A stretch of 64,000 bases of DNA from positions 55,600-119,599 of the forward strand of contig NZ_JAERJP010000012.1 in NCBI RefSeq assembly GCF_018257575.1, given 5' to 3'. Both the position numbers and the translations under genes were made by a program. Below the pieces are notes generated by a model. The model was not told the origin of the DNA, made no database searches, and saw only the letters and a list, made by a program, of their open reading frames with translations. Positions 29,984 to 39,378 of the stretch are shown piece after piece. The number at the start of each line of letters is the position of its first letter. The stretch's first letter is position 1. The DNA is from Tatumella sp. JGM91. GTDB taxonomy: Bacteria > Pseudomonadota > Gammaproteobacteria > Enterobacterales > Enterobacteriaceae.

Positions 29984-30748
29984 CTAATCCTTGCGTTGCT
30001 GGAGACGCCTTAATGAACGTTCCCGCCGGCTTTGCTCCCGGCTTCTGTCCAGCAATATTTCCTCAATAAACGCCAGGTGTGAGTGTGATTCTTCACGGGC
30101 TTTTTCCGGCTCTCGTGCAATAATCGCCTCAAATATTCTGGCGCGGTGCCCGCTCACTTTCGCCAGCATATCGCGGCGTAAGTAGAGGATTTCAAAATTT
30201 TGCCGGACATTTTGCTCAAGTAACGGCCCCATCGCACGTACCAGATGGAGTAATACCGCATTATGGGCGGCTTCAGTGACCGTTATTTGATATTTAATGA
30301 CAGCATCGGCTTCAGCATCCAGATTCCCGCTATCCTGTGCCTGACGGATACGGAGATAGTATTCACGAATGCGCAGTAAGTCTTCTTCGGTCCCGCGTAA
30401 TGCTGCATAATACGCAGCGATCCCTTCCAGCGCATGGCGCGTTTCCAGCAGATCAAAGCGGGATTCAGAAGAGTTTGCCAGTAAACCGACCAGCGGATCG
30501 CTTACACTGTGCCAGAGGTCACTTTGCACAAAGGTTCCTCCGCCCTGACGACGTAGCAACAGGCCTCTGGCCTCAAGACGCAGAATAGCCTCACGTACCG
30601 AGGGACGCGACACTTCAAATTGGCGGGCCAGTTCACGCTCCGGGGGGAGTTGCTCTCCCGGACACAGGGAACCTTCCATAATAAGCGATTCCAGCTGCTG
30701 TTCAATCACATCAGACAGCTTAGGTTGTCGGATTTTGTTATATGCCAT
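29984..30748 (-). CDS. pdhR: Pyruvate-responsive repressor PdhR
   Basis: GntR/FadR-subfamily regulator that represses the pdh operon and respiratory genes until pyruvate binds. 254 aa from ATG 30748, as in E. coli; an adjoining in-frame GTG at 30751 is rejected. The winged-helix DNA-binding domain (about residues 8-75, with [21 protein letters not shown]) and the FCD effector domain are complete. A perfect PdhR operator lies about 40 bp upstream, so autoregulation is expected. Confidence 0.97.
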   Translation of the reverse strand: MAYNKIRQPKLSDVIEQQLESLIMEGSLCPGEQLPPERELARQFEVSRPSVREAILRLEARGLLLRRQGGGTFVQSDLWHSVSDPLVGLLANSSESRFDLLETRHALEGIAAYYAALRGTEEDLLRIREYYLRIRQAQDSGNLDAEADAVIKYQITVTEAAHNAVLLHLVRAMGPLLEQNVRQNFEILYLRRDMLAKVSGHRARIFEAIIAREPEKAREESHSHLAFIEEILLDRSREQSRRERSLRRLQQRKD

Positions 30749-31210
30749 CACAGATGATTTTTATCTTCCTGACCGGGTTCCGGATAATTGGTATTACCAA
30801 TTGACAGAATATGGCGGTAAAGTAACAAACTATTTACCAGGTGTCTATATTCTGCAATCACGTTTCCGGAAGGATCAAATCTGGTTATTGTCAGATTTCA
30901 GGTCAGCATTCAGAGGAGTATTCGGCGGTTGTGCAGATAATCTGCATTTATTTTCCGGATAAATATGTTTGAAAACAAATGCTCTGCCACCCTGTGTTAT
31001 ATTCTCCACTCTGCAAGCTGATGACAATTCTCTCCTTTTGCGCACGAAACAACAAAAGCAAGGTGCAAAGCACCTGACTTATCACTATTCTGATGCGCGG
31101 ACCGACAGGTACTGCTACCGGGGGTCACAGGGTAAAATAATAATCATAGTCAATAAATAGCTGCATCTGTTACTGCGGATCGCAGTGTTATTCATTATTA
31201 CGAGGTTTTT
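30749..31210. other. Divergent pdhR-aroP regulatory region
   Basis: This 460-bp gap has no credible gene. It contains the pdhR operator (listed separately) and must contain the aroP promoter. I looked for TyrR boxes of the TGTAAA-N6-TTTACA form, expected from E. coli aroP, and found no convincing copy. A TAAAAT near 31133 might be an aroP -10. Confidence 0.5.
30786..30802. promoter_or_regulatory. PdhR operator
   Basis: AATTGGTATTACCAATT is a perfect 17-bp palindrome and matches the PdhR consensus AATTGGTNNNACCAATT. It is placed in the pdhR promoter region, where E. coli has the same element just after the transcription start. Confidence 0.9.
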
Positions 31211-32566
31211 ATGGAAAAACAGCAAGAGGACACACTGAACAGGGGGTTGAAAAACCGCCATATTCAGTTGATCGCTCTGGGTGGCGCTATTGGTACCGGC
31301 CTGTTTCTGGGGATTGCACAAACAATTAAAATGGCCGGGCCTTCTGTTCTGCTGGGTTATGCCATTGGCGGATTTATCGCCTTTTTGATTATGCGCCAGC
31401 TGGGCGAAATGGTAGTTGAAGAACCGGTTGCCGGGTCATTCAGCCACTTTGCTTATAAATACTGGGGCAGTTTTGCCGGCTTTGCTTCCGGCTGGAATTA
31501 CTGGGTACTGTACGTGCTGGTCGCCATGGCAGAACTTACGGCTGTCGGTGTTTACATCCAGTACTGGTGGCCGGAAATCCCTACCTGGGTTTCTGCAGCT
31601 ATCTTCTTTGTGCTGATTAATGCCATCAATCTGACCAACGTTAAAGTCTATGGTGAAATGGAGTTCTGGTTTTCCATTATCAAAGTGGTGGCAGTGGTCA
31701 GTATGATTATATTCGGTGGCTGGCTGCTGTTTAGCGGTACTGGCGGACCCGATGCTTCAGTAACCAATATATGGCAGGCAGGCGGATTTTTCCCGCACGG
31801 TATCACCGGACTGGTGATGTCGATGGCAGTCATAATGTTCTCGTTTGGCGGGCTTGAACTGGTAGGGATTACGGCTGCTGAAGCAGACAACCCTGAAAAA
31901 AGTATTCCGAAAGCCACCAACCAGGTCCTGTACCGGATCCTGATTTTTTATATTGGCTCTCTGACAATACTGTTATCCTTATATCCGTGGACCAAAGTTG
32001 TTGAAGGCGGCAGTCCGTTTGTACTGATCTTCCATGAACTGGGCGACAGCCTGGTGGCTAACGCCCTGAACGTGGTGATCCTGACAGCCGCTTTATCTGT
32101 ATATAACAGCTGTGTATACAGTAACAGCCGTATGCTGTACGGTCTGGCAAAACAGGGCAATGGTCCGCGCGCGTTACTGAAAGTTGACCGTCGTGGCGTC
32201 CCCTATATAGCTTTAGGGCTGTCGGCGTTTGCCACTGCTATCGGTGTCCTGATTAATTACCTGATGCCAGCGAAAGCCTTTGGTTTACTGATGTCACTGG
32301 TGGTATCCGCACTGGTAATCAACTGGGCAATGATCAGTCTGGCACACCTGAAGTTCCGTAAAGCGAAAGATAAGCAGGGTGTTATCACCCGTTTCAGGGC
32401 ACTGTTCTACCCGGTTGGTAACTGGATCTGCCTGCTGTTCCTCGCTGCAATCCTGGTGGTTATGGCAATCACTCCCGGTATGGCTATTTCGGTCTGGCTC
32501 ATCCCGGTCTGGCTGATAATTCTGGCCATCGGCTATCTGTTCACCGTTAAGCGTCGCACTCTCTGA
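31211..32566 (+). CDS. aroP: Aromatic amino acid permease AroP
   Basis: Inner-membrane proton symporter for Phe, Tyr and Trp, of the amino acid-polyamine-organocation family. 451 aa with about twelve membrane helices. The helix-1 signature LIALGGAIGTGLFLG and FAYKYWGSFAGFASGWNYW block match E. coli AroP very closely. ATG at 31211 has ACGAGG about 7 nt upstream. Monocistronic, divergent from pdhR and ended by a strong terminator. PheP is the nearest alternative, but the locus and N-terminus favour AroP. Confidence 0.94.
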   Translation: MEKQQEDTLNRGLKNRHIQLIALGGAIGTGLFLGIAQTIKMAGPSVLLGYAIGGFIAFLIMRQLGEMVVEEPVAGSFSHFAYKYWGSFAGFASGWNYWVLYVLVAMAELTAVGVYIQYWWPEIPTWVSAAIFFVLINAINLTNVKVYGEMEFWFSIIKVVAVVSMIIFGGWLLFSGTGGPDASVTNIWQAGGFFPHGITGLVMSMAVIMFSFGGLELVGITAAEADNPEKSIPKATNQVLYRILIFYIGSLTILLSLYPWTKVVEGGSPFVLIFHELGDSLVANALNVVILTAALSVYNSCVYSNSRMLYGLAKQGNGPRALLKVDRRGVPYIALGLSAFATAIGVLINYLMPAKAFGLLMSLVVSALVINWAMISLAHLKFRKAKDKQGVITRFRALFYPVGNWICLLFLAAILVVMAITPGMAISVWLIPVWLIILAIGYLFTVKRRTL

Positions 32567-32623
32567 CCATTACTGCAGAAAAAGACGCGCTCTCCCGTCT
32601 GCGGGGGACCGGCAGGACACCAT

Positions 32624-32664
32624 AAAAAACGGGCCCGGTAATACTTAGCGGGCCCGTTTTTTTT
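32624..32664. terminator. Bidirectional terminator between aroP and ampE
   Basis: ACGGGCCCG (32629-32637) and CGGGCCCGT (32649-32657) pair around an 11-nt loop, flanked by A6 on the left and T8 on the right. Strong intrinsic terminator for the convergent aroP and ampE genes. Confidence 0.92.
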
Positions 32665-32687
32665 ACTGGCTGACGGGGACAACACAC

Positions 32688-33542
32688 TTATAACAATGCA
32701 CCGCTAATAGTCAGCAGTGCCACCACCACCACCAGTACCAGTGTAATACGTTTCGCCAGCGCCACCGCCATACGCGGCTTTTCGACTTTATCGTTGCAGG
32801 GATCACGCTCCAGCGAAAACTGAGCAAGCTGTGTCAGTACCTGATAAGGTTTACGACGAAAATCAGTCAGAAACTTCAGCCATGCCGGTAACGCTTTTTC
32901 CCCGTGGCCCAGCAAAGCATAGGCCAGCCCCGCCAGGCGAACCGGAATCCAGTCTGCGATAAACAGCAGACGGTCGACTCCCGACTGTTCACGTTCAGCC
33001 GCCGTATGATGGGCCGCCAGCCATCCCTGCCAGGCACGTAAAAAAGCGTAACCTGCCAGAGTCACCGGTCCCCAGGGACCGCCGGCGACAAACCAGAACA
33101 AAGGAGCCAGGTAAAAACGGTAGTTAATCCACAGTAATGCATTCTGTAACTCGCGCAAATACACCCGCTGGTTCACGGTTTCCGGCAGACCATGTATCAC
33201 ACTTAACTCTTCTGCCATCGCCTGATGTGCGGCATTATCATCCGTACTGGCGGATTTCAGGTAAGCATGATAGTGCTGGCGGGTAATACCGGCGCCAATA
33301 CACAATACGCCAACCAGCACCCACAGTACTAACGAAGCAACACCAAACAACAGCCCCTGCAAGCTGTGTACCACAACCAGTGTAATCAGCATCGCCAGAA
33401 TCACCATGCCGCCGGTACGCACCAGCGAAAAATGGGTCTGGCCACGAAATACAGGTTTAAGGCGGTGTTCGAGCTGCCAGTGTTCGCCGAGCTTAAATAA
33501 ACGCTCCCAGCCAAGTACCAGTAACAAAGTAAATAACGTCAT
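32688..33542 (-). CDS. ampE: Inner-membrane protein AmpE
   Basis: Polytopic membrane protein of 284 aa, E. coli length, encoded with ampD and implicated in beta-lactamase induction signalling; its activity is not known. Four or more hydrophobic helices are seen (near residues 1-12, 42-90, 137-165 and the C-terminal end), with the conserved [21 protein letters not shown] block. It follows ampD by 32 nt. No ampC/ampR is present in the window. Confidence 0.95.
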   Translation of the reverse strand: MTLFTLLLVLGWERLFKLGEHWQLEHRLKPVFRGQTHFSLVRTGGMVILAMLITLVVVHSLQGLLFGVASLVLWVLVGVLCIGAGITRQHYHAYLKSASTDDNAAHQAMAEELSVIHGLPETVNQRVYLRELQNALLWINYRFYLAPLFWFVAGGPWGPVTLAGYAFLRAWQGWLAAHHTAAEREQSGVDRLLFIADWIPVRLAGLAYALLGHGEKALPAWLKFLTDFRRKPYQVLTQLAQFSLERDPCNDKVEKPRMAVALAKRITLVLVVVVALLTISGALL

Positions 33543-33574
33543 GCTTTCCAGCCTTTATCTCATTGGGTTCCGGT

Positions 33575-34129
33575 TTACTTATTCGTCATAGCAAGCAGTT
33601 GTTGCCGGTAATATTGCCAGTCAAAAGCCTCTCCCGGGTCTGTCTTACGGCCCGGTGCAATATCACTGTGTCCGGTGATATGTTCACTTTTAATCGGATA
33701 GTACTTCATCAGTGTCCGTGTCAGCAGACAAAGGGCATGATACTGCTGTTCTGTATAAGGCAGAACATCCGTCCCTTCCAGCTCAATACCAATGGAGAAA
33801 TCGTTACAATTGTCCTGCCCCTGATAAGACGATTGTCCGGCATGCCAGGCGCGTTTATCAAAAGCAACATACTGGACGATTTCCCCGTCACGGCGGATCA
33901 GACAATGGGCGGCCACCTTCAGGGCGGCAATTTCACTGAAATAAGGATCAGCCTGAGGATCAAGGCACCCCGTAAACAACTGATCAATCCACGGCCCGCC
34001 GAATTCCCCTGGCGGAAGACTGATATTATGTACCACCAACAGCCAGGGGCTGGTATCTTCCGGACGCAGGTTAAAATGTTCTGAAGGTACCTTTCTGGCC
34101 TCTGCCAGCCAGCCTGATTCTATTTTCAT
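33575..34129 (-). CDS. ampD: 1,6-anhydro-N-acetylmuramyl-L-alanine amidase
   Basis: Cytoplasmic zinc amidase that recycles muropeptides and thereby keeps ampC repressed. 184 aa. Zinc ligands are in place: His34 in LVVHNIS, and the His and Asp of GHSDIAPGRKTDPG near residues 154-164; Glu of GIELEGTD is also conserved. First gene of the ampD-ampE pair and divergent from nadC. Confidence 0.96.
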   Translation of the reverse strand: MKIESGWLAEARKVPSEHFNLRPEDTSPWLLVVHNISLPPGEFGGPWIDQLFTGCLDPQADPYFSEIAALKVAAHCLIRRDGEIVQYVAFDKRAWHAGQSSYQGQDNCNDFSIGIELEGTDVLPYTEQQYHALCLLTRTLMKYYPIKSEHITGHSDIAPGRKTDPGEAFDWQYYRQQLLAMTNK

Positions 34130-34208
34130 CTTCGCGCTGTTCTCCGCCAGGGTTCGAGAATATCATAAATACTGCCATGATATTGTTTCACGTCATTGGA
34201 GGCCAGTC

Positions 34209-34313
34209 ATGGATGCTTATTGTGACGATTCATATGGTTACCAAATACTTAACTGGTTACGCTATTCAACTGGCAGCGCGGCAGACACCGGGCTACAGTA
34301 TTTATTCCTGTGA
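34209..34313 (+). CDS. Putative small ORF upstream of nadC, unknown
   Basis: A 34-codon frame starting MDAYCDDSYGYQILNW and ending LQYLFL. It has a strong ribosome-binding site GGAGG six nucleotides before the ATG, and its stop codon lies just before the AAAGGAG that serves nadC, so the two would be translationally adjacent. It is rich in tyrosine (5 of 34). I do not recognise the peptide, and E. coli has nothing here. It may be a leader ORF, a young small protein, or chance. Type and expression are unproven. Confidence 0.35.
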   Translation: MDAYCDDSYGYQILNWLRYSTGSAADTGLQYLFL

Positions 34314-34333
34314 CTAAAGGAGCAAACTTCCTT

Positions 34334-35212
34334 ATGCCGATAAGCCATTACGCTGCAGAGCACAGCCATCAGCTGTTACTCGAACGAATCAAAACCGAAA
34401 TTCCCGAATACGTAAAACAGGCACTGAAAGATACCCGCCCCAGCCGTCTGATCCCAAAACACAGGCAGGGTCAGGCGATAATCAGTTGCGGGGAAGACGG
34501 TATTTTCTGTGGCAAAGCATGGGTCGATGAACTTTTTAGTCAGCTGGATCCCGGCATTAACGTACAGTGGCAGGTAAATGATGCGGACAATATCCGCACC
34601 GGTCAGACACTGGCTACAGTCAGTGGCCCTGCGGCTGTACTGCTGAGTGCAGAAAGTACCCTGTTACGTTTTTTAAAGACCTTATCCGGCGCGGCAACCC
34701 ATATAGCGCACTGTATCAGCCTGTTATCGGGCGACGTGACACGCTTTATCGATACTCTCAGCAATATCAGCGGGACCGATAGCCTGAAATATGCGTTGCT
34801 GACCGGCGCCGGACAATCGAAACGGCTGGATTTTTGCGATACGATCCCACTGAAAGAGAACCATATCATTGCCTGTGGATCAGTCTCTGAGGCGATAGAA
34901 AATGCCCGCTGGATAGACCCCGATCGGCCAGTTGAGATTGAAGTCACTTCCGGTGAGCAACTGGCAGAGGCTATCCGCGCCGGGGCAAACATTATCCTGC
35001 TGCGCAATTTCACCCGGGGCGACACCCTTGATGCTATTACGGCCGTCCGGCAGAGTGCCGTACAAATACTCCTCGAAGCCGGGGGGAATATTTCACCGGA
35101 TCAGCTGCAGGAACTAAGCCTGACGGGTATCGATTACATTTCTGCAGATTCACTGATCCGCCATTATCGCCCGCTGGATATCTCCCTGCAATTTATCGCC
35201 ACTGCCGGCTAA
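34334..35212 (+). CDS. nadC: NadC-like protein with degraded active site
   Basis: In the canonical nadC place (ampD-nadC-ppdD) and homologous end to end to quinolinate phosphoribosyltransferase, which makes nicotinate mononucleotide. ATG 34334 gives 292 aa (E. coli 297), aligning with the usual start; AAAGGAG is 10 nt upstream. Many hallmark residues are lost. The EDxGxGDxT segment after QALK (residue 32) is deleted. The ER of the next motif is ES (residues 107-108). DTRKT is DTLSN (140-144). NHR is SKR (162-164). The Asp of LDNF is Arg (LLRNF, 222-226). Kept are KENHI (174-178) and EIEV (201-204). The frame is open. Either a decaying gene or a protein with a new role. Confidence 0.85.
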   Translation: MPISHYAAEHSHQLLLERIKTEIPEYVKQALKDTRPSRLIPKHRQGQAIISCGEDGIFCGKAWVDELFSQLDPGINVQWQVNDADNIRTGQTLATVSGPAAVLLSAESTLLRFLKTLSGAATHIAHCISLLSGDVTRFIDTLSNISGTDSLKYALLTGAGQSKRLDFCDTIPLKENHIIACGSVSEAIENARWIDPDRPVEIEVTSGEQLAEAIRAGANIILLRNFTRGDTLDAITAVRQSAVQILLEAGGNISPDQLQELSLTGIDYISADSLIRHYRPLDISLQFIATAG

Positions 35213-35378
35213 ACGGCGCGAATAACGGGGACTTTTTCTGAAGCTGTCCCCTATAGATTTTAAACTCAATGCAACACAAGCCGGTTAACCCTGAGCCATC
35301 CCCGGTACTGTTATTTTCGCTGCCCGGCACTGAGTATCTCTGAGTTACTCTCCTTTTCCCGTCCATAAGGAGAGCCGC

Positions 35379-35825
35379 ATGTATAACCAGCAAGGATTTA
35401 CCCTGATCGAGCTGATGATTGTTATTGCGATTATCGCCATCCTCAGTGCTATCGGTCTGCCCGCTTACCAGAATTACCTGCAGAAAGCAGCAATCACCGA
35501 TATGTTGCAACTGATGATGCCCTACAAAACGGCCATTGAATTATGCAGTATGGAAAAAGGGACTGTGCAGGGGTGCAATGCCGAAAGCTACGGCATTCCG
35601 GGCGTTAAGGGGTCCCGTTATGCTGAAAAAGTACAAATCAGCGATGGGCAAATGACACTGCGGGGGCTGGAAACCCTTAGCGGGTTAACCGTCAGACTTT
35701 TCCCCCAATGGGATCCTCAGTCAGGCGATTTCCGGTGGCAAAAAAAATGCCAGAGCGAAAACAGCCTGCTACTTAATAACTGTAAGTCACAGTTCCGGTT
35801 TGATGATCAGCAGGAGGGACTATGA
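35379..35825 (+). CDS. ppdD: Type IV major prepilin PpdD-like
   Basis: Type IV pilin, 148 aa. The prepilin leader is short (MYNQQG), with the peptidase cleavage after Gly6 before FTLIELMIVIAIIAIL, the methylated Phe and Glu5 of the hydrophobic helix being intact. The C-terminal half has cysteines near residues 53-64 and 124-136 able to make a disulfide pair. First gene of ppdD-hofB-hofC; its stop overlaps the hofB start by four bases. The prepilin peptidase gene is not in the window. Confidence 0.93.
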   Translation: MYNQQGFTLIELMIVIAIIAILSAIGLPAYQNYLQKAAITDMLQLMMPYKTAIELCSMEKGTVQGCNAESYGIPGVKGSRYAEKVQISDGQMTLRGLETLSGLTVRLFPQWDPQSGDFRWQKKCQSENSLLLNNCKSQFRFDDQQEGL

Positions 35826-37204
35826 TCTCCCTGCCACTGGAAGTTCTCTGCCGCCAGCTGCCTGCCTGCATTATCTCTTATGACACAAAATATCTGAGGC
35901 TCGCGGTCGTTACCCCTCCGCCGCCCGATATTACTGATGCCTTACGCTTTGCCAGCCAGCGCCAGATCGAATTCGAATACTGGCCGCAGGCCCGTATCGA
36001 AAGTCAGCGCAGGCAACAATCGTCACATTCATTGTCGTTAGCTGAACCTGAACCGCAGACAGTACCGCTGATCGCTGAACAGTTATTATCCCGCGCAATT
36101 CAGCAACGGGCATCAGATATACATCTGGAATCGACCCCGCTGGGGCCGGTAATAAGGTTACGGATAGACGGTTTACTGCATCCTACTCCGCTGACGGCCA
36201 GTTGCACGGCAGAGGCGCTGGTTGCACGGTTTAAAGTACTGGCCGGGCTGGATATTGCCGAAACCAGGCTCCCGCAGGATGGTCAGCTGAGCCTGACTCT
36301 GGACGGTGAAAACCACAGTTTCCGCCTTTCGACACTGGCGACCCGCTGTGGTGAAAAACTGGTTATCAGACGTCTGCGCTCAGTCAAACAAGCTCTGGCC
36401 CCGGCACAGCTTGGTTTTGATAAAGATGACTTACAACAGGTGCTTACTATTCTCCGCCAGCCTCAGGGAATGATTCTGGTGACCGGCCCGACCGGCAGCG
36501 GTAAAACCTTCACGCTATATAGTCTGCTGAGCCAGCTGAATACCCCGGATAAAAACCTCTCTACGGTTGAAGATCCCATCGAGATACCGCTGGAAGGCGT
36601 GAACCAGACACAGCTCAACAGTAAAGCCGGACTCGATTTTTCCCTTATCCTGCGGGCTTTACTCCGCCAGGATCCGGATGTGATTATGATCGGAGAAATA
36701 CGGGATAACGACACGGCAGATATTGCGGTAAAGGCCGCCCAGACCGGACATCTGGTCCTTTCAACCCTGCACACCAATTCTACCGGAGAGACGCTGATAC
36801 GCCTCCGGCAGATGGGTATCGCCGGTTACCTGCTGGCCGCATCACTCCGGCTGGTCATTGCACAGCGGCTGGTACGAAAACTCTGTACTCACTGCCGTCA
36901 TCCGGCCGGAACGGAGATCAGGCTCCCCGCTTCTGTCCGGAAATCCCCTTTAGGGCACTGGCTGGCCGACGGATGCGACCACTGCTTTTCCGGCTATTAC
37001 GGGCGTATCGCACTGTTTGAAATACTGCCGGTCTGTGGTGCATTACACCAGGCGATAGCCAGTGATGCCTCTCCGGAGACATTGCGTGAAATCGCCTGCC
37101 GTCAGGGAGGCCGATCATTATTCAGCACCGGTATCAATGCGGTCGAAAAAGGGATCACTTCATGGTCCGAAATATTACGGGTGATCGGGGGCAATCGTGA
37201 GTAA
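35822..37204 (+). CDS. hofB: Type IV pilus assembly ATPase HofB (PilB/GspE family)
   Basis: Cytoplasmic secretion ATPase of 460 aa that would power pilus assembly. Walker A GPTGSGKT lies near residues 221-228; the Asp box, Walker B (DPDVIMIGEIRD) and His box (TGHLVLSTLHTN) follow. A zinc-type tetracysteine motif (CTHC ... CDHC) is present in the C-terminal half. Overlaps ppdD at the 5' end and hofC at the 3' end by 8 bp, so a tight operon. All catalytic motifs intact. Confidence 0.94.
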   Translation: MISLPLEVLCRQLPACIISYDTKYLRLAVVTPPPPDITDALRFASQRQIEFEYWPQARIESQRRQQSSHSLSLAEPEPQTVPLIAEQLLSRAIQQRASDIHLESTPLGPVIRLRIDGLLHPTPLTASCTAEALVARFKVLAGLDIAETRLPQDGQLSLTLDGENHSFRLSTLATRCGEKLVIRRLRSVKQALAPAQLGFDKDDLQQVLTILRQPQGMILVTGPTGSGKTFTLYSLLSQLNTPDKNLSTVEDPIEIPLEGVNQTQLNSKAGLDFSLILRALLRQDPDVIMIGEIRDNDTADIAVKAAQTGHLVLSTLHTNSTGETLIRLRQMGIAGYLLAASLRLVIAQRLVRKLCTHCRHPAGTEIRLPASVRKSPLGHWLADGCDHCFSGYYGRIALFEILPVCGALHQAIASDASPETLREIACRQGGRSLFSTGINAVEKGITSWSEILRVIGGNRE

Positions 37205-38395
37205 CTATGCTTTGTTTTACTGGCAAGCCGTAAACAGTAAAGGGCAGCCTTGTGAGGGGTACAGGCTGGTGAGACACCGTCATCAGTTATCCCGTATACT
37301 GAACGATGATGGCCTGGTCCCCGTCAGAATCACAAAAAAAAAGTTCTGTCCGCCCGGTTACTGGCGATGCGAGCAAAGAATACTGATTTTCAGCCAAATC
37401 AGTATCCTGCTACAGGCCGGCCTGCCGCTGGCCGACGGGCTGGGACTGCTGGCAGAAGGCCACCCGCAAAAAGCCTGGCAGGCGTTACTGATACAGTTAC
37501 AGCAGCAGATACTGTCCGGCGTTACCTTTTCGGCCGCTTTGCGCTGCTGGCCGGAAATATTTCCCCTGTTATGTATCTCGCTGGTGTATGCCGGTGAACA
37601 AACAGGTCACCTGGAACAATGTTGTAGACAGCTGGCAGAACAGCAACAACGTGAAATGAAGTTAAAAAAAAACTGACCAAAGCCCTGCGCTATCCACTAT
37701 TTATTCTGCTGCTGACATGCCTGATCAGTACCGCGATGCTGCTATGGGTTCTGCCGGAGTTTGCAGCCATTTATCGCTCATCAGATACTCCCCTGCCCGC
37801 ATTTACCCGTCAGCTGATTAATCTGTCAGATTTCCTGTTATCGGTAGCTCCGGCAGTGCTGGTGCTCACTGTGATACTGACAGCGTTCTGGCGAACCGCG
37901 AGAAAACACTTTCCTGACTGGATAGTCACTGAACAGCGCCTGCTGCTGAAAGTCCCTCTCGCGGGTTGCCTGTGGCAGGCTGCGGTACTGGCCCGGATAT
38001 TCAGCGTACTGGCTCTGACCCAGCGGGCAGGACTCCCGTTACGTGAAGGCCTGACAATTACGCAAAATCTTCACGGCCGGGGTTTATGGCAGCAGGCTCT
38101 CTGTGCACTGCAGCAACATATTGAGCAAGGACAACCTCTGTCATCCGGCCTTCGGCTGCGGAACGAATTTCCACAGTTATGTTACTTACTGACACGGCTC
38201 GGAGAACAGACCGGTGCATCAGATATACTGTTTGTCCGGCTGGCGGACTGGTTCGAAAATATTGTCCGACAAAAAGCGGGCAGCCTGGCAGCCTCAGTAG
38301 AGCCAGTCATGTTGATTATTACCGCAATCATTACCGGGAGCATTGTGATTGCTATGTATCTGCCAATGTTCAGCCTCGGTGATGCGCTATTTTGA
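37197..38395 (+). pseudogene. hofC: Type IV pilus inner-membrane protein HofC, -1 frameshift at an A9 run
   Basis: PilC/GspF-family platform protein. The first part runs from GTG 37197 to a TGA at 37674-37676 (159 codons, ending KLKKN); the second part continues one base back, with LTKALRYPLFI onward, to the stop at 38395. Joining both frames gives about 399 aa, the normal HofC length, so one frame change separates them. The switch falls on TTA AAA AAA AAC TGA, an A9 tract containing an in-frame A-AAA-AAC slippery heptamer. Either a frameshift mutation, a sequencing error in the homopolymer, or genuine slippage or recoding. Two T2SS-F domains and three membrane helices are otherwise intact. 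Confidence 0.85.
37665..37673 (+). other. A-AAA-AAC slippery tract in hofC
   Basis: Positions 37664-37672 are nine consecutive A residues followed by C at 37673; in the hofC zero frame the last codons are AAA AAC then TGA. A -1 slip on A-AAA-AAC would read straight into the downstream hofC frame. No obvious stimulatory stem was identified beyond the next 30 nt. Confidence 0.6.
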
Positions 38396-38760
38396 TACGC
38401 TCCCCGCCCTGAAGGCCAGCGGGTACGGCAGCCATGCAGTCCGGGGGCCCGGAGATAAAAGCCAGCACAGGTTCTGACTGAGAGCAGTTCTGTCGTGTCG
38501 AACACGTCGGCCAGATAAGAACACCGGTCAGTCCCGGCGTAATATCTCCGTCAATACACAGGTTCGGGTCTGCTGCTATGATCAGACACCTTGTATTCGC
38601 TGGTCAGGCCGCAGCCCGCAATAAAGCAACAACAAGACTGCGTTTTTAGTTTTTATTGCGCTACAATTTGCCCGTCAGACAGAGATAATTACGCCCAGTC
38701 AGCCAGTCAATAATCTCTGCTGATTACCGTCACTCCGCTTACTGTCAGGATATATGTGAT
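38396..38760. other. Gene-free gap where guaC is expected
   Basis: About 365 bp with no gene between hofC and coaE; E. coli has guaC (GMP reductase) here. No recognisable remnant was seen. The right half is AT-rich with TACAAT at 38662-38667 as a possible -10 of the coaE transcript, but the -35 is poor. Confidence 0.5.
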
Positions 38761-39378
38761 ATGCCCTATGTTGTTGCGCTCACCGGGGGGATCGGTAGCG
38801 GTAAGACCACAATTGCAGAGATGTTTGCCCGTTGCGGGGTAAAAGTTATTGATGCCGATATAGTCTCCCGTCAGGTTGTACAAGCCGGTACTCCGGCCCT
38901 CAAAAAAATTCATCAGTACTTTGGCGACAGGGTCTTATTAGCCGATGGCGGGCTGAACCGCAGCTGGCTGAGACAGCAGATATTTGCTGACGCCGAAAGT
39001 AAAAACTGGCTGAACAATCTGCTGCATCCGCTGATCCAGCAACGGACACAACAATTAATTGACCAAATTGCCGATGACTGGTGCCTGTGGGTCGTGCCAT
39101 TACTGGCCGAAAACCGGCTGCATAACCGCGCCGATCGGGTTCTGGTGGTTGATGTTGATGAAGAAACTCAGGTCCGGCGTACAATGGCCAGAGATAATAT
39201 TACCCGTCAGCAGGCAGCTGATATTCTGGCGGCCCAGGCCAGCCGGCAATCCCGGTTAGAGATTGCCGATGATGTGATTGATAATTCAGGCTCTCCTGCC
39301 GAACAACAGCAAAAGGTGGCCATGTTGTATCAGCGCTATCAGTCACTGGCATCCGCAAAAAAAGGATCTGTACCATGA
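38761..39378 (+). CDS. coaE: Dephospho-CoA kinase
   Basis: Last step of coenzyme A synthesis. 205 aa (E. coli 206). P-loop GGIGSGKTT at residues 9-17, the substrate lid and conserved [10 protein letters not shown] are intact. AGGA lies about 10 nt before the ATG. First gene of coaE-zapD-yacG; the zapD start overlaps the coaE stop by four bases. Confidence 0.96.
   Translation: MPYVVALTGGIGSGKTTIAEMFARCGVKVIDADIVSRQVVQAGTPALKKIHQYFGDRVLLADGGLNRSWLRQQIFADAESKNWLNNLLHPLIQQRTQQLIDQIADDWCLWVVPLLAENRLHNRADRVLVVDVDEETQVRRTMARDNITRQQAADILAAQASRQSRLEIADDVIDNSGSPAEQQQKVAMLYQRYQSLASAKKGSVP

Noticed and set aside
30960-31010. Possible TyrR box upstream of aroP
   Set aside because: The nearest sequence does not fit TGTAAA-N6-TTTACA closely enough in either half.
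31115-31321. Antisense open frame over the aroP start
   Set aside because: Shadow frame without a ribosome-binding site and overlapping a certain gene start.
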